From Verrucomicrobiia bacterium (GTDB lineage Bacteria > Verrucomicrobiota > Verrucomicrobiia > Verrucomicrobiales > Akkermansiaceae), in NCBI GenBank assembly GCA_947462875.1, contig CANHQJ010000008.1:1-64000 (forward strand): DNA of 64,000 nucleotides. The letters run 5' to 3'. Below the pieces are notes generated by a model. The model ran no database searches and was not told where the DNA came from. It saw only the letters and a list, made by a program, of their open reading frames with translations. Shown in pieces: positions 24,865 through 33,834 of the stretch (within the stretch, counting starts at the first letter, position 1; each line of letters begins with the position of its first letter). Both the position numbers and the translations under genes were made by a program.

Positions 24865-26704
24865 ACTCCACCGTCACCGATTTCGCCAGGTTGCGTGGTT
24901 GGTCGATTTCGCAGCCGCGGATGCGGGCGATGTGGTAGGCGAAGAGTTGCAGCGCGACGGCGCTGGGGATGGTCGCGACCAGGGGGTGGCAGGCGGGGAT
25001 TTCGATGACGTCATCCATGACCGCCGCCGCTTCTTCATCGCCTGCGGTGATGAGGCCGAGGATGCGCGCGCCTCGCGCTTTGCATTCCTCGATGTTGCCC
25101 AGCGTCTTGTCTTTGCCGGGGATGTCATTGGCCAGTGCGATGACCGGCGTGCCTTTTTCCAACAAGGCGATCGGGCCGTGCTTGAGCTCGGCGGCGTGGT
25201 AGCCCTCGGCGTGGATGTAGGAAATTTCCTTCAGCTTGAGGGCACCCTCCAACGCCACCGGATACATCGGGCCGCGACCGATGAAAAACGCGTGCTCGTT
25301 CGCGGCATAGGATTCGGCGATGCGGGCGATGTGATCATTTTGTGCGATGACTTGCGCGACCAGCGAGGGAATCGCTTCGATTTGCCGGGCGAAGTCCATG
25401 CCTTCCTGTCGGGAAAAACGGCGGGAACGCCCCATCTTCAGCGCCATCATCAGCAATACCGCGACTTGGCAGGTGAAGGCTTTGGTGGATGCCACCGAGA
25501 TCTCCGGTCCGGCGTGCAGGTAAATGCCGCGCCCGGTTTCCCGCGCGATCGTCGAGCCAACGACATTGCACAGACCCATCACAAACGCGCCTTTCTGATT
25601 CGCCTCGCGCACGGCGGCGAGGGTGTCGGCCGTTTCTCCTGATTGGGAAATGGCGATGACCAGATCGCTGCGGCCGATGATGGGATTGCGGTAGCGGAAC
25701 TCCGCCGCTTGCTGCACCTCGGCGGGGGTATCGGCCAGGTCTTCAAACGCGTATTCGCCGATCAAACCCGAGTGCAGGGAAGTGCCGCAGCCGACGAGCA
25801 CGATGCGATTGATCTCCGCGAGTTCGCGTGGCGACGTGCCCATGCCGGATAACACGGAAGAGCCGAGCGCGAAATCGAGACGCCCGCGTATGGCATTGCG
25901 CAAGGATTCCGGTTGCTCGTGAATTTCCTTGAGCATGAAGTGGGCGAAGCCGCCTTTTTCCGCAGCGCTGGCATCGAGTTCCAGCTCCGCCACGGCACGG
26001 TTGACCGGCACGTTGTTCAGGTCGCGGATCTCGACGTGATCGGCCTTGACGATGGCGATGTCGTTATCGTCGAGATAAATCACCCGCTGGGTGTGCGCGA
26101 GGATGGCGGCCGCGTCCGAGGCGATGATCGTTTCTCCATCGCCTATGCCCAGGACGATAGGACTGCCACGGCGGGCGGTGATGATGAGGCCGGGCTCGCG
26201 CGAGGAGATGACGGCGATGCCAAAGGTGCCCTCGACCTGATGCAGAGCATCACACACGGCCTGGAACAGATTTTCCTCGTAGCGGTCGCCGATCAGATGG
26301 GCGAGCACCTCGGTATCAGTCTCCGATAAAAAAACGTGTCCCTTCGCTTCGAGTCGTGCGCGCAGGCTGCGGTAGTTTTCGATGATGCCATTGTGCACGA
26401 GCGCGATCTCGCCGCTTTGGTCGCGATGGGGATGCGCGTTGGCTTCGGTGGGTGGTCCGTGGGTGGCCCAGCGCGTGTGGGCGATGCCGTAGGAAGGCTG
26501 GGAAAAAAGTTCCGCTGGCCACTCACACTTCGATTTTTCCTTCAGATTCGCAACCTTGCCGGGAGCCTTGCTGACGAGCAGTTGCCGCCCATCGATGATC
26601 GCCATGCCCGCTGAATCGTAGCCACGATATTCCAAACGGCGCAGCCCATGGAGCAGAATGGGAGGGGCCGCTGCCTTGCCGATGTATCCGACGATGCCGC
26701 ACAT
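24863..26704 (-). CDS. glmS: glutamine--fructose-6-phosphate aminotransferase (isomerizing)
   Basis: 613 aa. MCGIVGYIGKAA has the catalytic N-terminal Cys2 of the glutaminase domain. Two SIS domains follow (GCGTSLHSGLIGEYAF, SQSGETADTL; RGPMYPVALEGALKLKEISYIHAE), and the protein ends in LAKSVTVE as in GlmS. It makes glucosamine-6-phosphate, the first committed step to UDP-GlcNAc. No leader ribozyme was recognised in the short space before the start. It is the last gene of a glmM / LbH acetyltransferase / glmS run. Confidence 0.95.
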   Translation of the reverse strand: MCGIVGYIGKAAAPPILLHGLRRLEYRGYDSAGMAIIDGRQLLVSKAPGKVANLKEKSKCEWPAELFSQPSYGIAHTRWATHGPPTEANAHPHRDQSGEIALVHNGIIENYRSLRARLEAKGHVFLSETDTEVLAHLIGDRYEENLFQAVCDALHQVEGTFGIAVISSREPGLIITARRGSPIVLGIGDGETIIASDAAAILAHTQRVIYLDDNDIAIVKADHVEIRDLNNVPVNRAVAELELDASAAEKGGFAHFMLKEIHEQPESLRNAIRGRLDFALGSSVLSGMGTSPRELAEINRIVLVGCGTSLHSGLIGEYAFEDLADTPAEVQQAAEFRYRNPIIGRSDLVIAISQSGETADTLAAVREANQKGAFVMGLCNVVGSTIARETGRGIYLHAGPEISVASTKAFTCQVAVLLMMALKMGRSRRFSRQEGMDFARQIEAIPSLVAQVIAQNDHIARIAESYAANEHAFFIGRGPMYPVALEGALKLKEISYIHAEGYHAAELKHGPIALLEKGTPVIALANDIPGKDKTLGNIEECKARGARILGLITAGDEEAAAVMDDVIEIPACHPLVATIPSAVALQLFAYHIARIRGCEIDQPRNLAKSVTVE

Positions 26705-26716
26705 GATGATATTTTG

Positions 26717-27532
26717 TTAGAGTGAGGAGGGTGAGGGGATATCGTATTGCACGACTTCGCCGGGCCGGGTGGTGGCATGCGCGGCGATTTTACGACCGGG
26801 GTAAATGGCGGTGTGGATGCCGGTGTGGACGTGATCGCCGATGATCGCACCGAATTTCCGCCTGCCCGTGTCGACGAGACAGCCATCGACCATCGTGCGG
26901 TGGTTTTTGCCATCGTGGCGGAAATTGGAAATGATCGTGCCCGCGCCGAAGTTCACCTTCCGGCCGATCACCGAGTCGCCGACGTAGGAGAGGTGACCGA
27001 TGGACGTGTGCGAGAGGATGAGCGAATTTTTGATTTCCACCGCCTGGCCGATGTGGCAGTGGTCGCCGATGCTGGTGGCTCCGCGGATGTAACAGTTCGG
27101 GCCGATCTTGCAGTGATCGCCGATGCTGACGTTTCCTTCGATAAAAACGCCGGGCAGGATGCGCGAGCCGGTGCCTAGCTCCACATTTCCCTCGATCACG
27201 GCGGAGGGATGGATTTCTCCGTCGATGGCCGATTGCGCGAGGTGGGAGAGATGTTCTTCGTTCGCCTTCAGCAGCTCCCACGAATGCGTTAGGAGAAACG
27301 AGTGAAACGCCGTCATGGTATGTGCCAGGTCGGGTTGCTCGCCGTGCCAGGCGAGCACGCGCTCCTGGTCGTCGAGAATCGTCAGACTCGCCGATTCCGC
27401 CGCCGCCAGCCAATCGACGACGCTGATCCAGGCATGCGGATGTTTCTGCCAGCCTAGCGGAAGCGCGTGCCGGGAGAGGGGAATGTTGCCGATAGGAAAA
27501 TGCTCTAACGGATTGGTGTGTAGAATGGGCAT
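26717..27532 (-). CDS. left-handed beta-helix acetyltransferase, GlmU C-terminal-like
   Basis: 271 aa. Residues about 105-235 are hexapeptide repeats of the LbH fold (IHPSAVIEGNVELGTGS, IGDHCKIGPNCYIRGA, IGDHCHIGQAVEIKN), and the end contains GKNHRTMVDG, a substrate-binding type segment, with IIGDHVHTGIHTAIYPGRKI. This is like the acetyltransferase half of GlmU or the archaeal sugar-1-phosphate equivalents. The N-terminal 100 residues are not a nucleotidyltransferase. Between glmM and glmS it is the obvious candidate for glucosamine-1-phosphate N-acetylation. A pyrophosphorylase would then have to be coded elsewhere. Confidence 0.75.
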   Translation of the reverse strand: MPILHTNPLEHFPIGNIPLSRHALPLGWQKHPHAWISVVDWLAAAESASLTILDDQERVLAWHGEQPDLAHTMTAFHSFLLTHSWELLKANEEHLSHLAQSAIDGEIHPSAVIEGNVELGTGSRILPGVFIEGNVSIGDHCKIGPNCYIRGATSIGDHCHIGQAVEIKNSLILSHTSIGHLSYVGDSVIGRKVNFGAGTIISNFRHDGKNHRTMVDGCLVDTGRRKFGAIIGDHVHTGIHTAIYPGRKIAAHATTRPGEVVQYDIPSPSSL

Positions 27533-27544
27533 GGGGAAAAAGTG

Positions 27545-28906
<1,362 letters not shown>

Positions 28907-29108
28907 GGGGTTCGCGGTTGTTGTAGTACAGAATGGCGGTGCTGTAAAGAATCATTTGTGTCTGTAATTCGCTTTTGTTTGCTCTATTTTCGACAGATGT
29001 ATTGCCGCGCGGATTTTCACTTTTTACTAGTACAGATGGCGATTGCCCGGCAGGGCGTGTATAAATGCGCGCATCGACATTTCGCGCTTGGAAATTCGGA
29101 GGTCTGCA

Positions 29109-29918
29109 ATGCATGCTGCGCGTGTGACCGAGCATCTCGCATTAGAAGAAGACATGACGCGCATTGAGTCGATTTTTGTGCGGCATCGCAATGCGTTGTG
29201 GATCCGCGCCTCCTTCACGGGGCTGTTCACGGATTATTACATCCACCTGATGGAGCAAAAGATCCGGCACAATCCCGAACTGGACATGATGCTGAAGGAG
29301 CACATCGCCATGCTGAGCCTCTACCTGGTGACCCGCCCCTGGGCGGAAACGACGGGATGGACGGTGAACCTGCGCGCACCGCGCGTCAATTTGTTTGCCA
29401 CCGGCGGCTGCACGCAGGAGTCCATCACCGGACGCCTGTTCACCGAGGATGTGCGTGAGCCGGATCGCAATTATTTCTACTCGCAAACGACGGATCCCTA
29501 TCAAAAAGAACCGCGGCTCTCGACGATGGAAATGGAAAGCCGCAATCCCTTGCTGTGGTTCGAGCAGTTTTACCATCAGTCCGAGCAAAGGCCCGGTCGC
29601 GCGTTTCACATGGGCGATGACGACTACGCCGTGGTGGTGGCCCAGCCGGATTGCGATCTGGACTGGCTCGCATCGCTGGATGTGGAGGCGGTGAAACAAT
29701 TGGAGCAAACCGAAGAGGTGAAGCTCTTGGAAGTGCGCAAGCTGCGGTTTTTCTGCGGCTGTGATTTGATGAAAATCATGCCCTTGCTCGCATCGTGGCG
29801 GAATCGCCTGGACGATCTGTTCGGTGAACAGGAGGTCATCCAGGTGCAGTGCCCGCGCTGTGCCGCGGTCTATCCGGTGAGCCGTGAGATGGTATTGGCC
29901 TTTCAGGCGAACGACTAA
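29109..29918 (+). CDS. Hsp33-like redox chaperone
   Basis: 269 aa. The C-terminus carries four cysteines in the Hsp33 pattern: FFCGC at 216 and 218, then QCPRC at 248 and 251, with the VIQVQCPRCAAVYPVS stretch of that family. In Hsp33 these bind zinc and release it on oxidation to switch on holdase activity. The N-terminal core is diverged (Hsp33 has a more conserved AAR/LG pattern), so it is a distant member. The start at 29109 is backed by GGAGG at a normal distance (TTCGGAGGTCTGCAATG). Next gene is gpgS-like, 12 bp away. Confidence 0.72.
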   Translation: MHAARVTEHLALEEDMTRIESIFVRHRNALWIRASFTGLFTDYYIHLMEQKIRHNPELDMMLKEHIAMLSLYLVTRPWAETTGWTVNLRAPRVNLFATGGCTQESITGRLFTEDVREPDRNYFYSQTTDPYQKEPRLSTMEMESRNPLLWFEQFYHQSEQRPGRAFHMGDDDYAVVVAQPDCDLDWLASLDVEAVKQLEQTEEVKLLEVRKLRFFCGCDLMKIMPLLASWRNRLDDLFGEQEVIQVQCPRCAAVYPVSREMVLAFQAND

Positions 29919-29930
29919 ATCCCTTTTCTC

Positions 29931-30860
29931 TTGCAGTCTTTCCATCATCATCAGTTCCGGGATGTTTCGCTGCTGTGCCGGCGCAAGCAGTCTCTGAACG
30001 AATCCGTGAGCGTGGTCATTCCCACGCTGAACGAGGAATCCACGATTGCCGGCATCGTCGGAATCATTCGTGAGTCGCTGATGGAGCGGGTGCCCCTGGT
30101 CGATGAGATCATGGTGGTGGATTCCGGTTCCGAAGATCGCACCTGTGAGCTGGCGGCCGCGGCGGGGGCACGGGTGTTTCAGGCATCGCAGATCGCGGGG
30201 GAGCTCGGCGATCATCCGGGCAAGGGGGAGAATTTGTGGAAATCACAATTCGTCACGCGCGGGTCGATCTGCGTTTTTATCGATGGCGATATCCTCGACT
30301 TCCATGAAGGCTTCGTCACCGGTCTGGTGGGACCCCTCGTGGAAAACGCTTCACTCCAGTATGTGAAGGGATTCTACCGGCGCCCTTTGCAAGTCGCCAG
30401 CGGAGCGTTGGAAGAGGGTGGGGGACGTGTTTCGGAGTTGCTGGTGCGGCCGTTTTTTTCTCTGTTCTACCCGCAACTTTGCGCCTTTCACCAACCGTTG
30501 GCAGGGGAGTATGCCGTGCGCCGCGGTTTGCTGGAGCGTTTGTCTTTTCCGACGGGCTATGCTGTGGAAGCGGCGCATCTGATCGATGTGCTCGCGCTTC
30601 AGGGCATCGATGCCTTCGCGCAGTGCGATCTGCATTCGCGCCGGCACCGCAATCGTCCGTTAGACGAGCTGGGTGCCATGTCCTGCACGATTCTGCACGC
30701 ACTGCTCCAGCGCGCGCAACGGGATGGAAAGCTTGAATTGTCAGAGGAATTGGTGAACAGTTACCTCCGACCGCATGGTTCCGGCGTCACGGAAACGCCC
30801 ATTCCCACGCAGGAGCGTCCGCCCTTTGTTTCATTGAATGCCTTGTCCCACACATCATGA
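29931..30860 (+). CDS. gpgS: glucosyl-3-phosphoglycerate synthase-like glycosyltransferase
   Basis: 309-aa GT-A glycosyltransferase. VSVVIPTLNEEST opens the UDP-glucose fold at residue 26, VVDSGSEDRT follows, HPGKGENLWKS at 95 and the metal motif FIDGDI at 117 are as in GpgS (GT81). Acceptor-side segments GFYRRPL, GRVSELLVRPFFSLFYPQL and QPLAGEYAVRR are also those of GpgS. It should add glucose to 3-phosphoglycerate on the way to glucosylglycerate, a compatible solute. No phosphatase partner (gpgP) is next to it. The start is the leftmost one in frame; MQSFHHHQF has no clear ribosome site. Coupled to the GNAT gene by ATGA. Confidence 0.78.
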   Translation: MQSFHHHQFRDVSLLCRRKQSLNESVSVVIPTLNEESTIAGIVGIIRESLMERVPLVDEIMVVDSGSEDRTCELAAAAGARVFQASQIAGELGDHPGKGENLWKSQFVTRGSICVFIDGDILDFHEGFVTGLVGPLVENASLQYVKGFYRRPLQVASGALEEGGGRVSELLVRPFFSLFYPQLCAFHQPLAGEYAVRRGLLERLSFPTGYAVEAAHLIDVLALQGIDAFAQCDLHSRRHRNRPLDELGAMSCTILHALLQRAQRDGKLELSEELVNSYLRPHGSGVTETPIPTQERPPFVSLNALSHTS

Positions 30861-31294
30861 AATTGCAACTTCTCTCGATCATGGCAATGCCGGAAGTCAT
30901 CGCCCTTTTGTCCTTTCTCAATCCCTCCGTGTGCGAGGAGACGTTGCGGCTCCGCTATGAGAAAATCCTGCGCGAGTTTCCGAACTATCATGTGCTCGGT
31001 GCCTACATCGATGGCCGCTTGGCGGGCTTGACCGGCATCTGGCACGGGACCAAAATCTGGTGCGGCGATTACATGGAGGTGGACAATTTGGTGGTTCATC
31101 CGGATTTTCGCGAGCGCGGTGTGGGCACCGCCCTGTTGGAACGAGTCGAGCAAATGGCGAGGGAAAAAGGCTGCAACATCGTTGTGCTCGATAGCTATAC
31201 CAACAACCATCCCTCGCATCGCTTGTATCATCGCATGGGTTGTGAGATTTGGGGCTTCCACTTCGTCAAACCTCTGGGTGACTTTGAACACTGA
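30857..31294 (+). CDS. GNAT family acetyltransferase
   Basis: 145 aa. Motif A, VDNLVVHPDFRERGVGTALLERV, with the R-x-x-G-x-G acetyl-CoA loop, and a C-terminal SHRLYHRMGCE segment typical of GNAT. Substrate unknown. The ATG overlaps the gpgS-like stop by 4 bp, so it is translated with it. Confidence 0.8.
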   Translation: MKLQLLSIMAMPEVIALLSFLNPSVCEETLRLRYEKILREFPNYHVLGAYIDGRLAGLTGIWHGTKIWCGDYMEVDNLVVHPDFRERGVGTALLERVEQMAREKGCNIVVLDSYTNNHPSHRLYHRMGCEIWGFHFVKPLGDFEH

Positions 31295-31372
31295 GAGGCG
31301 GAAAGGGCCCTGTCTTGGAGGTTTTTGTTCGCCGTGCTTGACGTCCTGCGTGGCGAGCGTCATAGATATCGC

Positions 31373-31993
31373 ATGCGAACGATTTGTGCAGCAATAACCA
31401 TGGTGGTAATGACGCTAGGCGCAAGCGCGCAAGCGACGGCACCCATCGAGGTGGTCAACTCCGCGATTTCCGCGGTGAATGACTTGGGACGGCAGGTGGT
31501 GCTGGGAAAATTGAAAACTTCGCTGGAGCGGATGTATCCGCAGTGGAAGGACCGACTGAGCCGGCGTCTGGGCGGTGATGCGGCTCTGGAGAAACAGTTC
31601 GATGATGCGCTGGCGGAGATGATGAAGCAGGGCACCAGCATGGTTTCCTTCAAGAGCTATGGATTCCCGCGTGTCTATGAGGTGTTTCCCGGGAAAAAGG
31701 TGGAAATCATCGATGGCAAGGAAGTCGAGACATTGATCAACAAGAAGTGGATGCTGTTGATTCCGACGGAAGTCCGCTATCGGGTCATGCAAAAGCAGGA
31801 GGTGATCATCATCGAGAGCAAAGGGTTTCAGGTGGCGATCGCGGACAAGGACAAGCTGCACTGGACATTCATCGATGGCGCGGGATTGACCGTGCAGGAC
31901 TTGCGCAGCTTGTTTATCAGCTTGCCCAAGGACATGGAGCTGCCGCAGATCCAGCGCCGCACGGTGCCAAAAGAAGAACTCTTGAAAAAATAA
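31373..31993 (+). CDS. secreted protein of unknown function
   Basis: 206 aa from MRTICAAITMVVMTLGASAQA, a clear signal peptide. The mature part is mixed alpha/beta: a long helix (NSAISAVNDLGRQ ... LERMYPQWKDRLSRRLGG), then strands around KSYGFPRVYEVFPGKKVEIIDG, a VEIIDGKEV loop and a C-terminal VQDLRSLFISLPKDMELP. I recognise no family. No cysteine pairs or catalytic motif stand out. It lies between the GNAT and SET genes on the same strand. Confidence 0.6.
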   Translation: MRTICAAITMVVMTLGASAQATAPIEVVNSAISAVNDLGRQVVLGKLKTSLERMYPQWKDRLSRRLGGDAALEKQFDDALAEMMKQGTSMVSFKSYGFPRVYEVFPGKKVEIIDGKEVETLINKKWMLLIPTEVRYRVMQKQEVIIIESKGFQVAIADKDKLHWTFIDGAGLTVQDLRSLFISLPKDMELPQIQRRTVPKEELLKK

Positions 31994-32008
31994 GTCACGC
32001 GCGATACC

Positions 32009-32575
32009 ATGGGGAAGAGCAAATCGAAAGCGGAGAAGTCAGCGAAGCTGATCCGGAAAATGAAAAAAATGTGGGAACAGGCGCAAAGCGACCTTTGTGA
32101 GGTGAGGAACTCGGAGATTCATGGCAGGGGCGTTTACGCGACCCGCGCTATCAAGAAAGAAGAGAAAATCATCGAGTATGTCGGCGAGCTGATCGACAAA
32201 GCCGAGAGCGAGCGCCGCGCGCACATTCAGGCGGAACGTGCGGAAAAACATGGCGATGCCGCCGTTTATATTTTCACGGTGGATGACGAACATGACCTCG
32301 ATGGCAATCTGCCCTGGAATACCGCTCGTCTGATCAATCATTCGTGCGAGCCGAATTGCGAGGCATGGATCGATGGCACTCGCATTTTCATTCACGCGCT
32401 GCGCAACATCAAAAAAGGCGATGAGCTGTCGTTCGACTATGGCTTCGATGTGGACACGTGGGAGGAGCATCCCTGCCTGTGCGGGAAAAAATCCTGCGTG
32501 GGGCACATCGTGAGCCGCTCGCAGTGGCCGGAACTGGAAAAGAAAAAAGCGGCGAAAAAATCCGCCGCTCGCTGA
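32009..32575 (+). CDS. SET-domain protein lysine methyltransferase
   Basis: 188 aa. A Lys-rich N-terminus (MGKSKSKAEKSAKLIRKMKK) precedes a SET domain with GRGVYATRAIKKEEKIIEYVGE, RLINHSCEPNCEAW (NHSCEPNC at 110-117) and the catalytic Tyr in SFDYGFD at 144. A post-SET cysteine set is also present (Cys156, Cys158, Cys163). The Tyr, Asn-His and Cys are intact, so it should be active on a protein lysine using S-adenosylmethionine. The target is unknown; bacterial SET proteins are often taken up from eukaryotes. The tail repeats Lys/Ala. Confidence 0.83.
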   Translation: MGKSKSKAEKSAKLIRKMKKMWEQAQSDLCEVRNSEIHGRGVYATRAIKKEEKIIEYVGELIDKAESERRAHIQAERAEKHGDAAVYIFTVDDEHDLDGNLPWNTARLINHSCEPNCEAWIDGTRIFIHALRNIKKGDELSFDYGFDVDTWEEHPCLCGKKSCVGHIVSRSQWPELEKKKAAKKSAAR

Positions 32576-32577
32576 GA

Positions 32578-33432
32578 TCACCAGTCGTGCAGGCGCAAGC
32601 CCAGGGTGAAGTAGGCCCCGTCATCGTAATCTTCCGTGCGCAGGGTCTTGTCCGCGCTGTTCTGCCATCTGACCTCATTGGCCGTCACAAAACCGGCACC
32701 CGCCACCAGCCAGAGATCATCGCGGAGTTCGCGCTCGACCGTGATGCCAGCGCGGTAGCTCTGCAGGCTGAGGTAATCGGAGTTGGGCGTGTCGATATTC
32801 CAGTAACCGCCCGTCGCTTCGCCGATGAAACGGAAAATCCATGACTCGTTCACTTTGCAGCGGGCCTCCACGGTGAAGCCGCGCACGGCGAATTGCCACT
32901 GATCGTTCATGTCATAGACGAAGCCGAGATAGGGCAGCACCTGTGGCTCGCCGATCATGCGGGTGTAGGCGGCGCCGAAGTTGATGCTGAGCTTGTCATT
33001 GACTTTGTAGTCGCCGCCCAGACGCACATCGCAGAAAAAGTCGTCGGAGTCGATCGACTCGAGGTCGCTGGAAATGCCGGGGGTGATGCGGGCATTGTAG
33101 CTCCAGGGGCTGCCGTTCGGCTTGTAGACAAAAAGGAGAGGGAGTTCCAGTGCGTGCAGATCGCCGCTGTAGTCGCCCTTGATGGCATCCGGTCCCTCGA
33201 AATCGCGGTATTCATAACGGGCCGCAGGCATGAAATAGAGCGCATCGGCGAGCTGGATGGGCTTGCTGAGTGGGGACTGCAGGCGCCATTGCTGCATTTG
33301 CCAATCCGGCCCGCCATCGCTGGCCTCGAGATCGCCATACGAGAACCATTGCAGTTTGGCGACACCGAGATCGAGGTCATCGGCATAGCAGTTCAGGGAC
33401 AGACAGGTGAGCAGGGCGAGTTGGATTTTCAT
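32578..33432 (-). CDS. outer membrane beta-barrel protein
   Basis: 284 aa with a signal peptide (MKIQLALLTCLSLNCYAD). The mature sequence alternates hydrophobic and polar residues in many short strands, ends in an aromatic (LRLHDW), and has repeated Y/F-x-x-x aromatic girdles, all typical of outer-membrane barrels of about 10-12 strands. The pattern resembles the DUF6268 group. Function is unknown. Confidence 0.72.
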   Translation of the reverse strand: MKIQLALLTCLSLNCYADDLDLGVAKLQWFSYGDLEASDGGPDWQMQQWRLQSPLSKPIQLADALYFMPAARYEYRDFEGPDAIKGDYSGDLHALELPLLFVYKPNGSPWSYNARITPGISSDLESIDSDDFFCDVRLGGDYKVNDKLSINFGAAYTRMIGEPQVLPYLGFVYDMNDQWQFAVRGFTVEARCKVNESWIFRFIGEATGGYWNIDTPNSDYLSLQSYRAGITVERELRDDLWLVAGAGFVTANEVRWQNSADKTLRTEDYDDGAYFTLGLRLHDW

Positions 33433-33469
33433 GAGTTGCGTTCGGGTGGTTGTGGGCTATGATAGTGAA

Positions 33470-33799
33470 ATGACCGTTGATGACAAGCCTTCAATTTTTG
33501 CCCATCGGGTCTATGACGTCGTGCGCACGATCCCACGGGGAAAAGTGGCGACCTATCGCGATGTGGCTATGTTGCTCGGCATCCGCTCGGCTCAGGCGGT
33601 AGGCCAGGCACTGAAAACGAATCCCTTCGCTCCGGAAGTGCCCTGTCACCGGGTGATCAGCAGCAGCGGGCGATTGGGCGGGTTTTTCGGTGAGACGGCG
33701 GGAGCGCGCATCGAGCAGAAAGCGGAACTGCTGCGCACCGAGGGCGTGACTGTAGTGGCGGGGAAAATCGATATGACAGAATACGGGCACACATGGTGA
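33470..33799 (+). CDS. MGMT-family DNA alkyltransferase-like protein, short
   Basis: 109 aa. YDVVRTIPRGKVATYRDVA and APEVPCHRVISSSGRLGGF are the helix-turn-helix and active-site regions of O6-methylguanine-DNA methyltransferases; the acceptor Cys in PCHRV is intact. It lacks the N-terminal domain of Ada/Ogt, like the ATL class, but ATL proteins lack this Cys. The start at 33470 is preferred because it begins the conserved domain and is preceded by only a short leader. Confidence 0.85.
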   Translation: MTVDDKPSIFAHRVYDVVRTIPRGKVATYRDVAMLLGIRSAQAVGQALKTNPFAPEVPCHRVISSSGRLGGFFGETAGARIEQKAELLRTEGVTVVAGKIDMTEYGHTW

Positions 33800-33834
33800 A
33801 AACTCGATGGTTGTTGTGCCGTAGTTCACTGCCA

